A stretch of DNA of 64,000 nt from Candidatus Cryptobacteroides avicola (GTDB lineage: Bacteria; Bacteroidota; Bacteroidia; Bacteroidales; UBA932). The stretch lies in assembly GCA_017695115.1 (NCBI GenBank), contig JADILV010000024.1:1-64000 (forward strand). The letters are read 5' to 3'. The notes under the pieces are model-generated. The model did no database searches, was not told where the DNA came from, and saw only the letters and a list, made by a program, of their open reading frames with translations. The position numbers and the translations under genes are program-made. Shown here piece after piece: positions 8,571 to 17,062 of this stretch (positions within the stretch are counted from its first letter, which is position 1; every line of letters begins with the position of its first letter).

Positions 8571-8594
8571 CGCCTGACCCCGGTCAGGCGTTTT
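8571..8594 (+). terminator. Intrinsic terminator of the original tRNA gene
   Basis: CGCCTGAC and GTCAGGCG form an 8-bp GC-rich stem with a CCCG loop, followed by TTTT. It sits 18 bp after the tRNA 3' end, as expected for the terminator of a tRNA transcript. Confidence 0.7.
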
Positions 8595-8597
8595 CCG

Positions 8598-9043
8598 TAC
8601 CGTGACGGACAGGACCGGAGCTTGCTCAGGGACTGGAAGTACGGTATGAAAAGGACAGGCGCAGCCTGGCACATTCTGCGATGCTCATGTAAGATCGCCC
8701 GTGGCGCAGGGGCAGGGAAAAAGCCACATAGTGGCTTAATCCCAACCGGAAAATCCATGTTGATTTGGGGATGGAGCAGAACAAGGAACAGGAATACGGC
8801 TGGCTGCTTCCGCACACCTGGGAATGGTTTATGGATATAAACCGTTGACACTTAAGAAATTCCGCAAAAACGACAATTCCAGGTGTGACATTTCCCGGCA
8901 CGCCTGCAGTAGTGAAAACCTGCCACACCCACCTGTAGGGCACATCCGTTACCGCAGGTGTGCATAAAAGTGTGACACCTGCAAATGAACTGTCTCCAGA
9001 ATGCGTTTATTTACAGAAAGTTACACGTATTGTCTAACTGCAG
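8598..9043. other. Non-coding stretch with repeated GCAGGTGTG-type motifs
   Basis: I see no convincing gene; frames at 8568-8840 and on the minus strand give basic, unstructured products. From about 8880 to 9050 the motif (C/G)CAGGTGTG or its complement appears several times. Examples are CGCAGGTGTG near 8953, an inverted partner ACACCTGC near 8975, and CTGCAGGTGTA near 9039. The same motif occurs near 26,527-26,590 beside the second AlbA_2-family gene. Confidence 0.35.
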
Positions 9044-9250
9044 GTGTACCATGGACGGCGGAACACATGCGGACAACTGTACGCCGCCAAGAATGGGCGT
9101 ATTACAAACTCGGACGTACAACATATTTTAGGAGTAAGCAAACCGACAGCATCCCGCATACTCCAACAGATGAATGGCTGGCTGGAAATGCAGGACGTTA
9201 CGGGTAAAAGCACTTATTATATGATAAAAGGTTTGCCAAACGCTTCATAA
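9044..9250 (+). pseudogene. Remnant winged-helix C-terminal domain of an AlbA_2-type regulator
   Basis: This 68-residue frame has a clear winged helix: RITNSDVQHILGVSKPTASR followed by ILQQMNGWLEMQDVTGKSTYYMIKG. That is the usual C-terminal DNA-binding end of ATP-binding/AlbA_2 regulators in Bacteroidales. The rest of such a protein (about 400 residues) is absent, so this is a leftover or a minimal stand-alone DNA-binding protein. Confidence 0.5.
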
Positions 9251-9599
9251 ACGCTTCTGGCGATTATCTCCGGTGTCCTGATTATCAATCTTATGTCCAG
9301 GATGTCGGTACATTGAAGGTGACTGAGGTGTGGAGTGGTCAGCGGTGGGGCTGGCGGAACGGAGCCTGCGGAGTGAGGACGGGCACACGGCTGACACCGC
9401 TGTAATGGGCGGGCATACAGGAAGTGAGTGAAGAAGCCTGCGACAAAACTGACTTCCCTGATTCTCCGGTAGGCTGACGACAGGAAGTCTGCCGGAGACT
9501 GAGACCAATTTTGATAGAGGGATTTCCCGTGCAAATAAGAAGTAGTTGATAATCAATGAAGTTTAATGTAGAAGGGATTTCCCGTGCAAATAAAACCTA
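9251..9599. repeat. Intergenic stretch with two copies of a 21-bp direct repeat
   Basis: The sequence AGGGATTTCCCGTGCAAAT plus AA occurs at 9518-9538 and again at 9573-9593, 55 bp apart. Each copy contains the palindrome GGGATTTCCC. The rest (9251-9510) shows no gene. A perfect hairpin CCTATTA-TGCG-TAATAGG follows at 9596-9613, at the 3' end of the minus-strand fragment, and may act as its terminator. Confidence 0.5.
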
Positions 9600-9941
9600 T
9601 TATGCGTAATAGGGTATATATGCGGAGTATCTCTTGGAGCCGGAACTCTCATCTGCTAATTTTATAAGTCCGGCATTGATAGTGTCATTGATGATTCTGG
9701 AGGCGACTGCAGAATTGTTTTTCCCGATGGAAAGGCGTTCCCGTAGTGACAGATTTGTCATTTTAGTTCCATCTTCGAACAAGAGGCAGGCGTGTTGGTA
9801 GCATGCCTGTATCTTTTCTGTTTTGCTCATGTCAAGATATTTGCGTTCAGGGTATAGGGTGATACGGGTAAAGTCCTCGCTTCTTTCTATCTTTATCGGT
9901 GGCAGTCTCATTTCTTCAACTCCGGCGACAGCCCTGTCCAT
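9600..9941 (-). pseudogene. C-terminal fragment of an ATP-binding AlbA_2-type protein
   Basis: The 113-residue frame holds RLPPIKIERSEDFTRITLYP, then a conserved block KIQACYQHACLLFEDGTKMT and NLSLRERLSIGKNNSAVASR, ending SGSKRYSAYIPYYA. This is the familiar C-terminus of Bacteroidales ATP-binding proteins with a putative DNA-binding domain, normally preceded by AlbA_2 and HATPase domains. Those are missing: upstream the sequence runs into the RhuM gene in another frame, so a deletion or recombination has joined the two. Confidence 0.6.
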
Positions 9942-10534
9942 GCCGCTGCCGTATGTCCGTGGGCGGAGAAGTGCATCTTGTTCTGGACTGTCTTGAAGAA
10001 CTTCTGTGTGGTTTCTGTCCTCGGGTCATAATCTATGCTGAGGGCATAGATTTCCAGAATCTTGCGGTAGAAGACTTTTTCCGAGGAGCGGATGTCCCTG
10101 ATACGTGCCAGAAGTTCATCGAAGTAGTTGCCGCCGCCAGCCCTCTTCAAGAGGTCGTCGTTCATGGCGAAGCCTTTGACAAGATACTCGCGCAGTACTT
10201 GTGTGGCCCAGATGCGGAACTGGACACCACGGTGGGAATTGACTCTGTAGCCGACACTGATGATTACATCGAGGTTGTAGTATGCCACATTATAGTTTTT
10301 GCCATCTGATTCAGTTGTTGCAAAAAATGCAACAACTGAATCCGGATTCAGTTCCCCCGATTCAAAGACGTTGCGGATGTGCCTTGAAATGGTGGATTTG
10401 TTGCGCTGGAACAGTTCGGCCATCTGGTCTGCTGTAAGCCACACCGTATCACCGGAGAGAGTGACATCTATCCTGCTTTGTCCGTCTTCGGTCTGATAAA
10501 GTATAATGTTCCCTTGCGGTGTTCCTTCGGTCAT
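9908..10534 (-). pseudogene. Truncated RhuM-family protein
   Basis: The first ~195 of 208 residues match the RhuM (virulence protein) family: a helix-turn-helix in TADQMAELFQRNKSTISRHI, the typical YNLDVIISVGYRVNSHRGVQ and FRIWATQVLREYLVKGFAMN, and KFFKTVQNKMHFSAHGHTAA. Family members are usually about 330 residues and continue past HGHTAA; here the frame switches to unrelated AWTGLSPELKK and stops. The missing third and the join to the neighbouring fragment mark it as a broken gene. It is 26 bp downstream of the AlbA_2-family gene on the same strand, probably co-transcribed. The molecular function of RhuM is not established. Confidence 0.7.
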
Positions 10535-10560
10535 GTTCTATGTATTTGCGTTCATTGTCC

Positions 10561-12177
10561 TTATTTTTTCACTTTCCAGTGACCACCTTTATTTGGGCCG
10601 ACTCTTTCTATCAGCCCCATGGCCCTGAAATTTTTCAGGTGTTTCTTAATGGTGGCATCAGATATTTTCAACTGCTCTGCAAGCATTTCTCTTGTTACCG
10701 TAGGCTGAACTATGATGGCATTAAGTATAGCTGTGGCCGTCTTTCCGAGTTCAATAGCACCGTTTTTTCTAATGGTTTTCTTGGGTACTTTTATGATATT
10801 TTCTTGGGTACCTTTCGCTGTTTCTTGGGTACCTTTTTTCAGGGCACCCACTTTCCGGGTACTTTCGCCATTAGAAGTGTCTGTAGAGCCGTTTTCCTGG
10901 GTACTTTCTTGGGTACCTTTCGCTGTTTCTTGGGTACCTTTGGAGGCTTGAATGAGAGGGAGTGTCAAGGTGGTTCTTTCGATATTACCGATGTGTTCTT
11001 CGATTATAGGGTTTTCGTAGCCTGCTGCGGACCAGGCGGAGATGATTCGGTTCATTCCACTTCCGGCACGCTCTCCTATGTGTAGCATTGAGAACATCTT
11101 GATGATGACGGAGTTTCTCGGGTCGGACAGACCACCTACAAGCATCTTTTCTTTTCCGATCCGGATGGTACCGGGATTTTCAAAGACGAGGCGGTCACGG
11201 TGTTTGCGGACCACTACTCCTCCTCTGCCGTAGTAGTCGGCGTTGACGAGACAGTTGGCAAGGGCTTCACGGACGGCTTTATGCTGGGGCGTGTCATCGA
11301 TACGGTAAAGTCCTTCAAGACGGAATGGAACCTTGAGGTCCTGGACAATGCGGGTGACTATGCGGCGGTAGAAATCGAAAATGTTGCCGCTCCAGTCTCC
11401 TGATGTAGACCAGATACGATCTGTCCATTCGGTGATGTCATTTACCATTTCACGAAAGTCAAGGAAATAGTTGGGATATTCGCGGACTATTTCGTATTCG
11501 TTGCCGAACATCAGAAGGCCGGCCCCTGTGGGGTGGGCCTTGCCATCAGTGTCGCTGATAGCCGCTGCTCCTATCCTGATGAGGAATTCTTCATCCGTGA
11601 GGTTGCTCCAAGGGTGATTGAGTTGAGTGTTCCGGTGGTTCATTCGGAATGCCTTGATGCTATCCGGGTTTAGGACGGAGAGGTTCATCCCGGTCAGAAT
11701 CTTGGTATCAACCGTCTGCGAGCCTTGGTCCCGGAGCATTGCGCGGATCTCTTCCTTGGTGCAGTGGTAGTCTCCGGAGCTGTTGCGCTTGTATGTGCCG
11801 GAGAAGATGTCGCCGCCTATGTAGACGGGTCTGCGCTCTCGCTGGGCGCGGGGGACGTTGACCACGAGGATGACCGAGCCGTCAAGATGCTCGGGATAGA
11901 CTTCTTTGTCGGTGAGGATGTTGTCGCTGACTTTCTGGCGGTTGTTGATGATGTCCCAGAGCTGCTTTTTCATTTTCCGCACTTCTTCTTCTGTGAGTCC
12001 GGTGGGGATGAGTGTGCCGTCCTGCCGCTCGTCGGCTCCGATGAGGATGAGGCCTCCATCGGTGTTGGCGAAGGCGGAGTAGGTCTCCCAGAGGCTGTGC
12101 GGAAGTCCACCCCGGGCTTTCTTGGCTTCGAGGCGGTTGTCTTCTCTGTATGTGTCAAGTTGTTTTATGTCGAACAT
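10561..12177 (-). CDS. ATP-binding transcriptional regulator: AlbA_2 (Schlafen-like) + HATPase_c_4 + HTH
   Basis: In this 538-residue protein the N-terminal ~130 residues form an AlbA_2 domain (EDNRLEAKKARGGLPHSLWE, FANTDGGLILIGADE). A HATPase_c_4-type region sits around residues 290-400 (HKAVREALANCLVNADYYGR and SGMNRIISAW). A C-terminal winged helix holds TREMLAEQLKISDATIKKHL. Between them lies a linker with two copies of KGTQETAKGTQE, encoded by short DNA repeats containing GGTACC. Such proteins are regarded as DNA-binding regulators or accessory defence-type proteins; the target is unknown. The start MFDIKQLDTYREDNRLEAKK fits the family. Confidence 0.8.
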   Translation of the reverse strand: MFDIKQLDTYREDNRLEAKKARGGLPHSLWETYSAFANTDGGLILIGADERQDGTLIPTGLTEEEVRKMKKQLWDIINNRQKVSDNILTDKEVYPEHLDGSVILVVNVPRAQRERRPVYIGGDIFSGTYKRNSSGDYHCTKEEIRAMLRDQGSQTVDTKILTGMNLSVLNPDSIKAFRMNHRNTQLNHPWSNLTDEEFLIRIGAAAISDTDGKAHPTGAGLLMFGNEYEIVREYPNYFLDFREMVNDITEWTDRIWSTSGDWSGNIFDFYRRIVTRIVQDLKVPFRLEGLYRIDDTPQHKAVREALANCLVNADYYGRGGVVVRKHRDRLVFENPGTIRIGKEKMLVGGLSDPRNSVIIKMFSMLHIGERAGSGMNRIISAWSAAGYENPIIEEHIGNIERTTLTLPLIQASKGTQETAKGTQESTQENGSTDTSNGESTRKVGALKKGTQETAKGTQENIIKVPKKTIRKNGAIELGKTATAILNAIIVQPTVTREMLAEQLKISDATIKKHLKNFRAMGLIERVGPNKGGHWKVKK

Positions 12178-12209
12178 GGTGTATGGCGTTTTGGGGCAAA
12201 GTTAGTTAT

Positions 12210-12308
12210 TTATAGCAATCCCGTCATTTCTTTTATCTTGTCGTCGTTGCCGCGGTAGCGGGCGAAGGCTCGGGAGCCTTCTTTGTGGCCGGAAGGCCCA
12301 AGACTCAC
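12210..12308 (-). CDS. Possible 32-codon ORF coupled to the acetyltransferase gene
   Basis: A GTG overlaps the stop of the GNAT gene as GTGA, and the frame reads SLGPSGHKEGSRAFARYR and onward to TAA. The composition is basic and hydrophilic. It may be a translated piece of an interspersed genomic repeat rather than a functional peptide. It is listed because of the four-base overlap. Confidence 0.2.
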   Translation of the reverse strand: MSLGPSGHKEGSRAFARYRGNDDKIKEMTGLL

Positions 12309-12757
12309 GCCTTGATTTCCATTCTCAGGATGGGGAACGGATTGCCCTGGTCATCGGTGCTGTCACGGCGGAATGTGCGGAATCCCATACGCTCGTAGAA
12401 TTTCACAGCTGAGGGATTCTGCTCGTTTACATCGACATATTGCACATCCTGTTCTGCTATCACTTTTTTAATCAATACTTTTCCTATGCCTTTACGGAAA
12501 AAGGCCGGATGGAGGAACAGCATCTCTATCTTGCGAGCCTGGATACCCATAAATCCGACACACGCACTGTCTTCGTATGCCACCCACAGTGTCCCGATCT
12601 GCCGGACGGCTTCTTCAGCCTGGGGGCAAAGGCTCCGTATATCTTCCTCTGTCAGAAAATGATGGCTGGCGCGGACGGACGCTTCCCATATCCCGAGCAG
12701 CCCGGCAACGAGCTTCGGAGTTCTGGCTTCCTTTTCAATGCTGTTGACTTTAATCAT
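12305..12757 (-). CDS. GNAT family N-acetyltransferase
   Basis: The 150-residue protein has the GNAT fold: an N-terminal helix pair, the acetyl-CoA loop region (LFLHPAFFRKGIGKVLIKKV with an R/QxxGxG/A-like RKGIGK), then the beta5-alpha4 segment YVDVNEQNPSAVKFYERMGF. It resembles small YjaB/YiaC-like acetyltransferases whose substrates (amines or protein lysines) cannot be read from sequence. Start MIKVNSIEKE gives the full domain. It stands alone between the accessory block and the core hydrolase. Confidence 0.8.
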   Translation of the reverse strand: MIKVNSIEKEARTPKLVAGLLGIWEASVRASHHFLTEEDIRSLCPQAEEAVRQIGTLWVAYEDSACVGFMGIQARKIEMLFLHPAFFRKGIGKVLIKKVIAEQDVQYVDVNEQNPSAVKFYERMGFRTFRRDSTDDQGNPFPILRMEIKA

Positions 12758-12841
12758 AATCCTTTTTTCAATTTCGGGTTACTTCTATCGGCACCTCTAC
12801 ACCTCCATGAAGGACACCACAACAAACTGTCTGCAATGGGA

Positions 12842-14266
12842 TCATTCGGTTATGAAAGCCACCATGTCCTTCAGGACCTGTCTTGAAACGGTTTCGATAA
12901 TTGTCCCGTATTCCGACGGGTTGCCTGTAGTACAATGCTGGAAGAGATGGTTCAGTCCCGGATATTCTTTTATGACAGATCCGCCGTTTTCAGGAAGACG
13001 GTCCCTCAAAGCAGACAGATTCATATCGGCATCTACTTGTGCATCAAGACTTCCATTCAAAGCAAATACAGGACAGGCAATCTTTCCTATGTCCTCTGCC
13101 GGATCGTACGCCACGAAACTGTCGACCCAGGCGCCAGTGCCCGAAAGTATGGTTTCGAGGTTCTTCAGTACAGCATCCGGAAGGTCTGCTCCAGATGATT
13201 TTGCAAGTGAATCCAGAATATATCCGGCATTTCCGACAGGCTCGCCCGGACGGACATTCTCTGCACGGTAATCCAGAACGTCAGCAAGTACCGTACAGTA
13301 ATCATCTGTCATCTGTTCAGGCATACCTGCCTGCAGGAGAGCTGTCCTGTTCTGCCGCACAAGAATCTCCTTTCCGCTCACCGCTGCACCTGCCAGGCTT
13401 ATGATGAAGTCGGCTTCACCTTTCCCTCCGAGCATGAAAGCAATCGTTCCTCCTTCACTATGACCGAGCACCCCTACTCTGCCGAACCGGCCGAGCGAAT
13501 CCAGATAACGTAATCCGGCAAGAGCATCTTCCATATTGGACTGTATCGTGACTGAAGCAGGATCTCCGGCAGATGCTCCGACTCCACGGTCATCATATCT
13601 GAGGGTTGCAATCCCGTTTCTGGCAAAATAGTCAGCAATCACCAGGAACGGCTTATGGTTGAACAACTCCTCATCCCTGTTCTGCTGTCCGCTACCGGTA
13701 ACCATAAGGACAACAGGTACTTGAGCATCAGACCCAGAGTCATGTCCCACCGGATACGAAAGCGTGCCGGCAAGTACTGTGTCACCGTTTGCGAAAACCA
13801 CTTCCTCTGTCCGGTACGGAAAGGGAGGAACAGGTGTCTGAGGCCTTAATATTATCGGTTTCCCGTATCTGAGCTCCAATGGGAACGAGGCTCCTGACTG
13901 GGAAAAACTCCCGGACACGGACAATATGGAACCGCTGTCCTGATTCCTGTCGAATGTACCTGAAAATGACGCTCCGATAGCCTGAACAGATACTATAAGA
14001 GAATCGGATGTAAATTTTTCCACTTCAGCCGGAATCCCTTTCACGCTCTGATCGGGGCTGTCCATAGTACACACAGGGACGCCGTCCCGGCCTTCAGTGA
14101 AATTGAAAACGATATTCATGGAAACAGTCCCGACTGTAAGTTTTCCTGACCATGAGCCTGTCAGTTCCGGGACATCCCCGGCCTGACTCAGGGCTGTGGC
14201 GTTGACGTTTGGCGACAATCCGGCAGCCAGCATCAGGAATAACGCTGAAAGCATTATGTATCTCAT
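12842..14266 (-). CDS. Secreted alpha/beta hydrolase (esterase-like)
   Basis: This is a secreted serine hydrolase of about 474 residues. I start at MRYIMLSALFLMLAAG, which gives a clean signal peptide; an upstream ATG at 14320 only adds a hydrophilic tail. An N-terminal beta-rich domain (GSWSGKLTVGTVSMNIVFNF, about residues 35-150) precedes an alpha/beta hydrolase fold. The oxyanion region is VVLMVTGSGQQNRDEE, the nucleophile elbow is GHSEGG, a DxxV-type acid region follows FALNGSLDAQVD, and the catalytic His is in PGLNHLF. The two-domain plan is common in Bacteroidota. The substrate is unknown; carboxylic esters or peptides are candidates. Confidence 0.8.
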   Translation of the reverse strand: MRYIMLSALFLMLAAGLSPNVNATALSQAGDVPELTGSWSGKLTVGTVSMNIVFNFTEGRDGVPVCTMDSPDQSVKGIPAEVEKFTSDSLIVSVQAIGASFSGTFDRNQDSGSILSVSGSFSQSGASFPLELRYGKPIILRPQTPVPPFPYRTEEVVFANGDTVLAGTLSYPVGHDSGSDAQVPVVLMVTGSGQQNRDEELFNHKPFLVIADYFARNGIATLRYDDRGVGASAGDPASVTIQSNMEDALAGLRYLDSLGRFGRVGVLGHSEGGTIAFMLGGKGEADFIISLAGAAVSGKEILVRQNRTALLQAGMPEQMTDDYCTVLADVLDYRAENVRPGEPVGNAGYILDSLAKSSGADLPDAVLKNLETILSGTGAWVDSFVAYDPAEDIGKIACPVFALNGSLDAQVDADMNLSALRDRLPENGGSVIKEYPGLNHLFQHCTTGNPSEYGTIIETVSRQVLKDMVAFITE

Positions 14267-14334
14267 TCCGTAACAGTATTTTGCATTACAAATCATTGTC
14301 CCTGGCAGGAACGCCGGCAAAGTTACGGAATTTT

Positions 14335-14985
14335 TCAGCAGCCGGAAAGCCTGTTTCTCAGTTTGGTACGGACCACCTCAAAGACAGCCGGAAGTACCGA
14401 TATGAAAATGATCGCTACGATAAGGAGCTTCAAGTTTTCCTGCACGAAAGGCAGGTCGCCGAAGAAGTAGCCGACATAGCAGAAAAGGGCGACCCATGCG
14501 GCACCGCCGACCGCATTGTAAGTAATGAAATATGCATAGTGCATCTTTCCCATACCTGCGACGAAAGGAGCGAATGTCCTGACTATAGGGACGAAACGCG
14601 CAAGGATTATGGTCTTGCCGCCGTATTTTTCATAGAAGGCGTGGGTCTTTTCCAGATAGCTCTGCTTGAATATCCTTGAATCGGGATTGCTGAAAAGCTT
14701 GCGGCCGAAGAAGTGCCCTATCATATAGTTGCATGAATCACCGAGGAATGCGGCGACAAACACGATCAGTACCAGAAGATGCACATCCAGAGGGCATCCG
14801 GGCTGGGCCGCAATCGCTCCGGCTACGAACAGCAGGGAATCCCCCGGAAGGAACGGAGTGAAGACGAGACCGGTCTCGCAGAAGATTATAAGGAACAGAA
14901 TAGCATAGGTCCACATATGATAGTCATTTACAATATCCACCATATACTGGTCTATGTGAAGTATGAAATCAATTATAAAATCCAT
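14335..14985 (-). CDS. DedA-family membrane protein (VTT domain)
   Basis: The 216-residue integral membrane protein has the DedA/VTT signature. [20 protein letters not shown] is followed by [17 protein letters not shown] and the re-entrant segment [20 protein letters not shown] with conserved Arg residues. DedA proteins act in the inner membrane, and family members have been linked to flipping of undecaprenyl phosphate or other lipids and to membrane-potential homeostasis. Length and motifs are normal. It is divergent from ftcD and 69 bp downstream of the hydrolase start. Confidence 0.9.
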   Translation of the reverse strand: MDFIIDFILHIDQYMVDIVNDYHMWTYAILFLIIFCETGLVFTPFLPGDSLLFVAGAIAAQPGCPLDVHLLVLIVFVAAFLGDSCNYMIGHFFGRKLFSNPDSRIFKQSYLEKTHAFYEKYGGKTIILARFVPIVRTFAPFVAGMGKMHYAYFITYNAVGGAAWVALFCYVGYFFGDLPFVQENLKLLIVAIIFISVLPAVFEVVRTKLRNRLSGC

Positions 14986-15147
14986 TGTCCTACAATATAT
15001 AACGTACCGATAAAATCATGAAAGGCGCAAAGATAGCATTATTCCTCAATAAAACCGCCATACTATCCGGCCAATATCTGAAAATCGGCCCGGAATGCAT
15101 ACCGGGGTACCGGTCTTTGACAATGATAGGGTGCTGGAACAGGAAGA

Positions 15148-15178
15148 TTTGGATTGTCCTTAATTCTTATTAAATTTA
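15148..15178 (+). promoter_or_regulatory. Promoter of the ftcD gene
   Basis: TTTG (15148-15151) and TAAATTTA (15171-15178) are 19 bp apart, matching the Bacteroidota -33/-7 pair TTTG / TAnnTTTG apart from the last base. The start codon is 34 bp downstream. Confidence 0.5.
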
Positions 15179-15212
15179 AAGATTTTTGCAACTTACAAAC
15201 ATCAGTAAAAAC

Positions 15213-16925
15213 ATGGAAAGAATCATAGAATGCGTGCCGAATTTCAGCGAAGGACGCAACAGAGAGGTTATTGACAAGATTGTCAGTACAATAGAAAAAT
15301 CCGGAGGGGTGAAGGTCCTGGATGTGGATCCGGGAGAAGCGACGAACAGGACGGTGGTCACTTTCATCGGTTCGCCGGAATGTGTGATGGAAGCAGCTTT
15401 CAAAGGGGTGCAATGTGCCGGGGAGCTGATCGACATGAGACAGCACCACGGGGCACACCCACGGTCAGGTGCCACTGATGTGCTGCCGCTGATTCCTGTA
15501 GCCGGAATCACACTGGAGGAATGCGCGGAACTTGCAGGCAGGCTGGCGGAACGCATCTATACCGAACTGGGAATACCTTGTTACTGCTATGAAGCTGCCG
15601 CATTCAGGCCGGAGAGAAAGAATCTGGCGGTATGCCGCTCCGGTGAGTATGAAGCTCTTCCGGAAAAAATCGAAGATCCGGCAAGAAGACCTGATTTCGG
15701 ACCGGAGCATTTCACTGAAAAGGCGGCTGTTTCAGGAGCGACAAATGTCGGCGCGAGGGATTTCCTGATAGCGGTGAACTTCAACCTCAACACCACCTCC
15801 ACACGCAGGGCGAATGCAGTGGCGTTCGATGTCAGGGAGAAAGGGCGTCCTGCACGCGAAGGGAATCCGATTACAGGCAAAATCCGCAAAGACGAAAACG
15901 GGAATACCATAATGATACCGGGAACACTCAAAGGATGCAAGGCAATAGGCTGGTACATAGACGAATACGGAATAGCACAGGTTTCCATGAACATTACCGA
16001 CATCAACGCGACCCCGCTCCACAAAGCGTTCGAAGAAGTCTGCCGGGCGGCATCTGCCCGCGGGCTCAGGGTAACGGGAACGGAAATCGTCGGCCTGGTC
16101 CCGAAAAAGTCGCTGATGGATGCCGGAAAGTACTTCCTTGAAAAACAGCACAGATCTACAGGTATCAGCGAGGAAGAAATCTTGAAAATAGCCGTCAAGT
16201 CAATGGGGCTTGATGACCTGAAGCCGTTCAACCCGAAGGAAAAGGTAATAGAATATCTGATGGAGAGCGACTCGGAAGCCGCAGCCCGGGAAAGGCTTGT
16301 CAGAATGAGCTGCAAAGGGTTCGCATACGAGACCGCATCCGAATCCCCGGCTCCCGGAGGCGGGTCTGTTTCCGCATATATGGGGGCACTCGGTGCGGCG
16401 CTCGGGACCATGGTGGCCAACCTCTCGGCGCATAAACCCGGCTGGGATGACAGATGGAAAGAGTTTTCGGACTACGCGGACCAGGGGCAGGCCGTGCTGA
16501 AGGAGCTGCTGGGACTGGTAGACGAAGATACTGCGGCATTCAACCGCATCATGGCCGCGTTCGGAATGCCGAAAGGGACCGAGGAAGAGAAGCAGGCCAG
16601 GGAAAAGGCTATAGAAGAAGCTACGCTGTATGCTACCGAAGTGCCGCTGAAGACAATGAGGGCGGCAGGCAAGGCTTTCCCACTGCTGAAGGCCATGGCA
16701 GAAAAAGGCAATCCGAATTCTGTTTCCGATGCCGGAGTCGGTGCGCTTGCAGCTCGCAGCGCGGTTCTGGGCGCTCTGCTGAACGTCCGTATAAATGCCG
16801 CCGGGCTCAAAGACCGCGCTGCAGCAGAAGTACTTCTGGATGAAGCCGATGCTCTCGCTGCAGAGGCCATCCAGGCTGAAAAGGACATCCTTCTCGAAGT
16901 GGAGAAGAAGATTGACAATAAATAA
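15213..16925 (+). CDS. ftcD: Bifunctional glutamate formimidoyltransferase / formimidoyl-THF cyclodeaminase
   Basis: This cytosolic enzyme transfers the formimino group of N-formiminoglutamate to tetrahydrofolate and then cyclises it to methenyl-THF and ammonia, the last steps of one histidine degradation route. The 570-residue product starts ERIIECVPNFSEGRNREVID, typical of FTCD. The start at 15213 is preferred over the in-frame TTG at 15186. The formiminotransferase N- and C-subdomains span about 1-300 (HHGAHPRSGATDVLPLIP contains the catalytic His region). The cyclodeaminase occupies about 365-570 (SPAPGGGSVSAYMGALGAAL). The fusion is the normal vertebrate-like and Bacteroidales form. The urocanate hydratase gene lies 137 bp downstream, so the two form a histidine-utilisation pair; hutH and hutI are not in the window. 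Confidence 0.95.
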   Translation: MERIIECVPNFSEGRNREVIDKIVSTIEKSGGVKVLDVDPGEATNRTVVTFIGSPECVMEAAFKGVQCAGELIDMRQHHGAHPRSGATDVLPLIPVAGITLEECAELAGRLAERIYTELGIPCYCYEAAAFRPERKNLAVCRSGEYEALPEKIEDPARRPDFGPEHFTEKAAVSGATNVGARDFLIAVNFNLNTTSTRRANAVAFDVREKGRPAREGNPITGKIRKDENGNTIMIPGTLKGCKAIGWYIDEYGIAQVSMNITDINATPLHKAFEEVCRAASARGLRVTGTEIVGLVPKKSLMDAGKYFLEKQHRSTGISEEEILKIAVKSMGLDDLKPFNPKEKVIEYLMESDSEAAARERLVRMSCKGFAYETASESPAPGGGSVSAYMGALGAALGTMVANLSAHKPGWDDRWKEFSDYADQGQAVLKELLGLVDEDTAAFNRIMAAFGMPKGTEEEKQAREKAIEEATLYATEVPLKTMRAAGKAFPLLKAMAEKGNPNSVSDAGVGALAARSAVLGALLNVRINAAGLKDRAAAEVLLDEADALAAEAIQAEKDILLEVEKKIDNK

Positions 16926-17033
16926 AGGTTCAAGGCGACATATACTCCGGTGACCCCCGCCGGCACGCCGGCACCCCCTACCCGTGGGTGGGAAAATGTC
17001 CCCTACGCTTTATGTCGCCTTGAAACCTTTATT
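16921..17033. terminator. Long-loop inverted repeat after ftcD
   Basis: A 22-bp arm (16921-16942, containing CAAGGCGACATA) pairs with 17011-17033 (TATGTCGCCTTG) with one bulged base. The arm begins at the ftcD stop codon. The 68-nt loop is GC-rich and holds its own inverted repeats (GCCGGC-A-CGCCGGC and CCC-ACCCGTGGGT). A few T residues follow. It may be a terminator or attenuator between ftcD and hutU. Confidence 0.6.
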
Positions 17034-17062
17034 AAAATTTATATTATTAATTAATTACGCAA

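Noticed and set aside
8568..8840. 90-codon frame after the tRNA fragment
   Set aside because: Begins inside the tRNA terminator, basic random-like product, equally long frames on the other strand.
9217..9556. Two overlapping minus-strand frames of ~105 codons
   Set aside because: Overlap each other in different frames, low-complexity, no domain; the region is treated as non-coding.
15587..16420. 277-codon minus-strand frame inside ftcD
   Set aside because: Shadow of a well-supported FTCD gene; Ser/Pro-rich product without domains.
16943..17010. Small RNA or riboswitch in the ftcD-hutU gap
   Set aside because: The GC-rich loop has hairpins, but I recognise no known riboswitch core; kept only as a long-loop inverted repeat.
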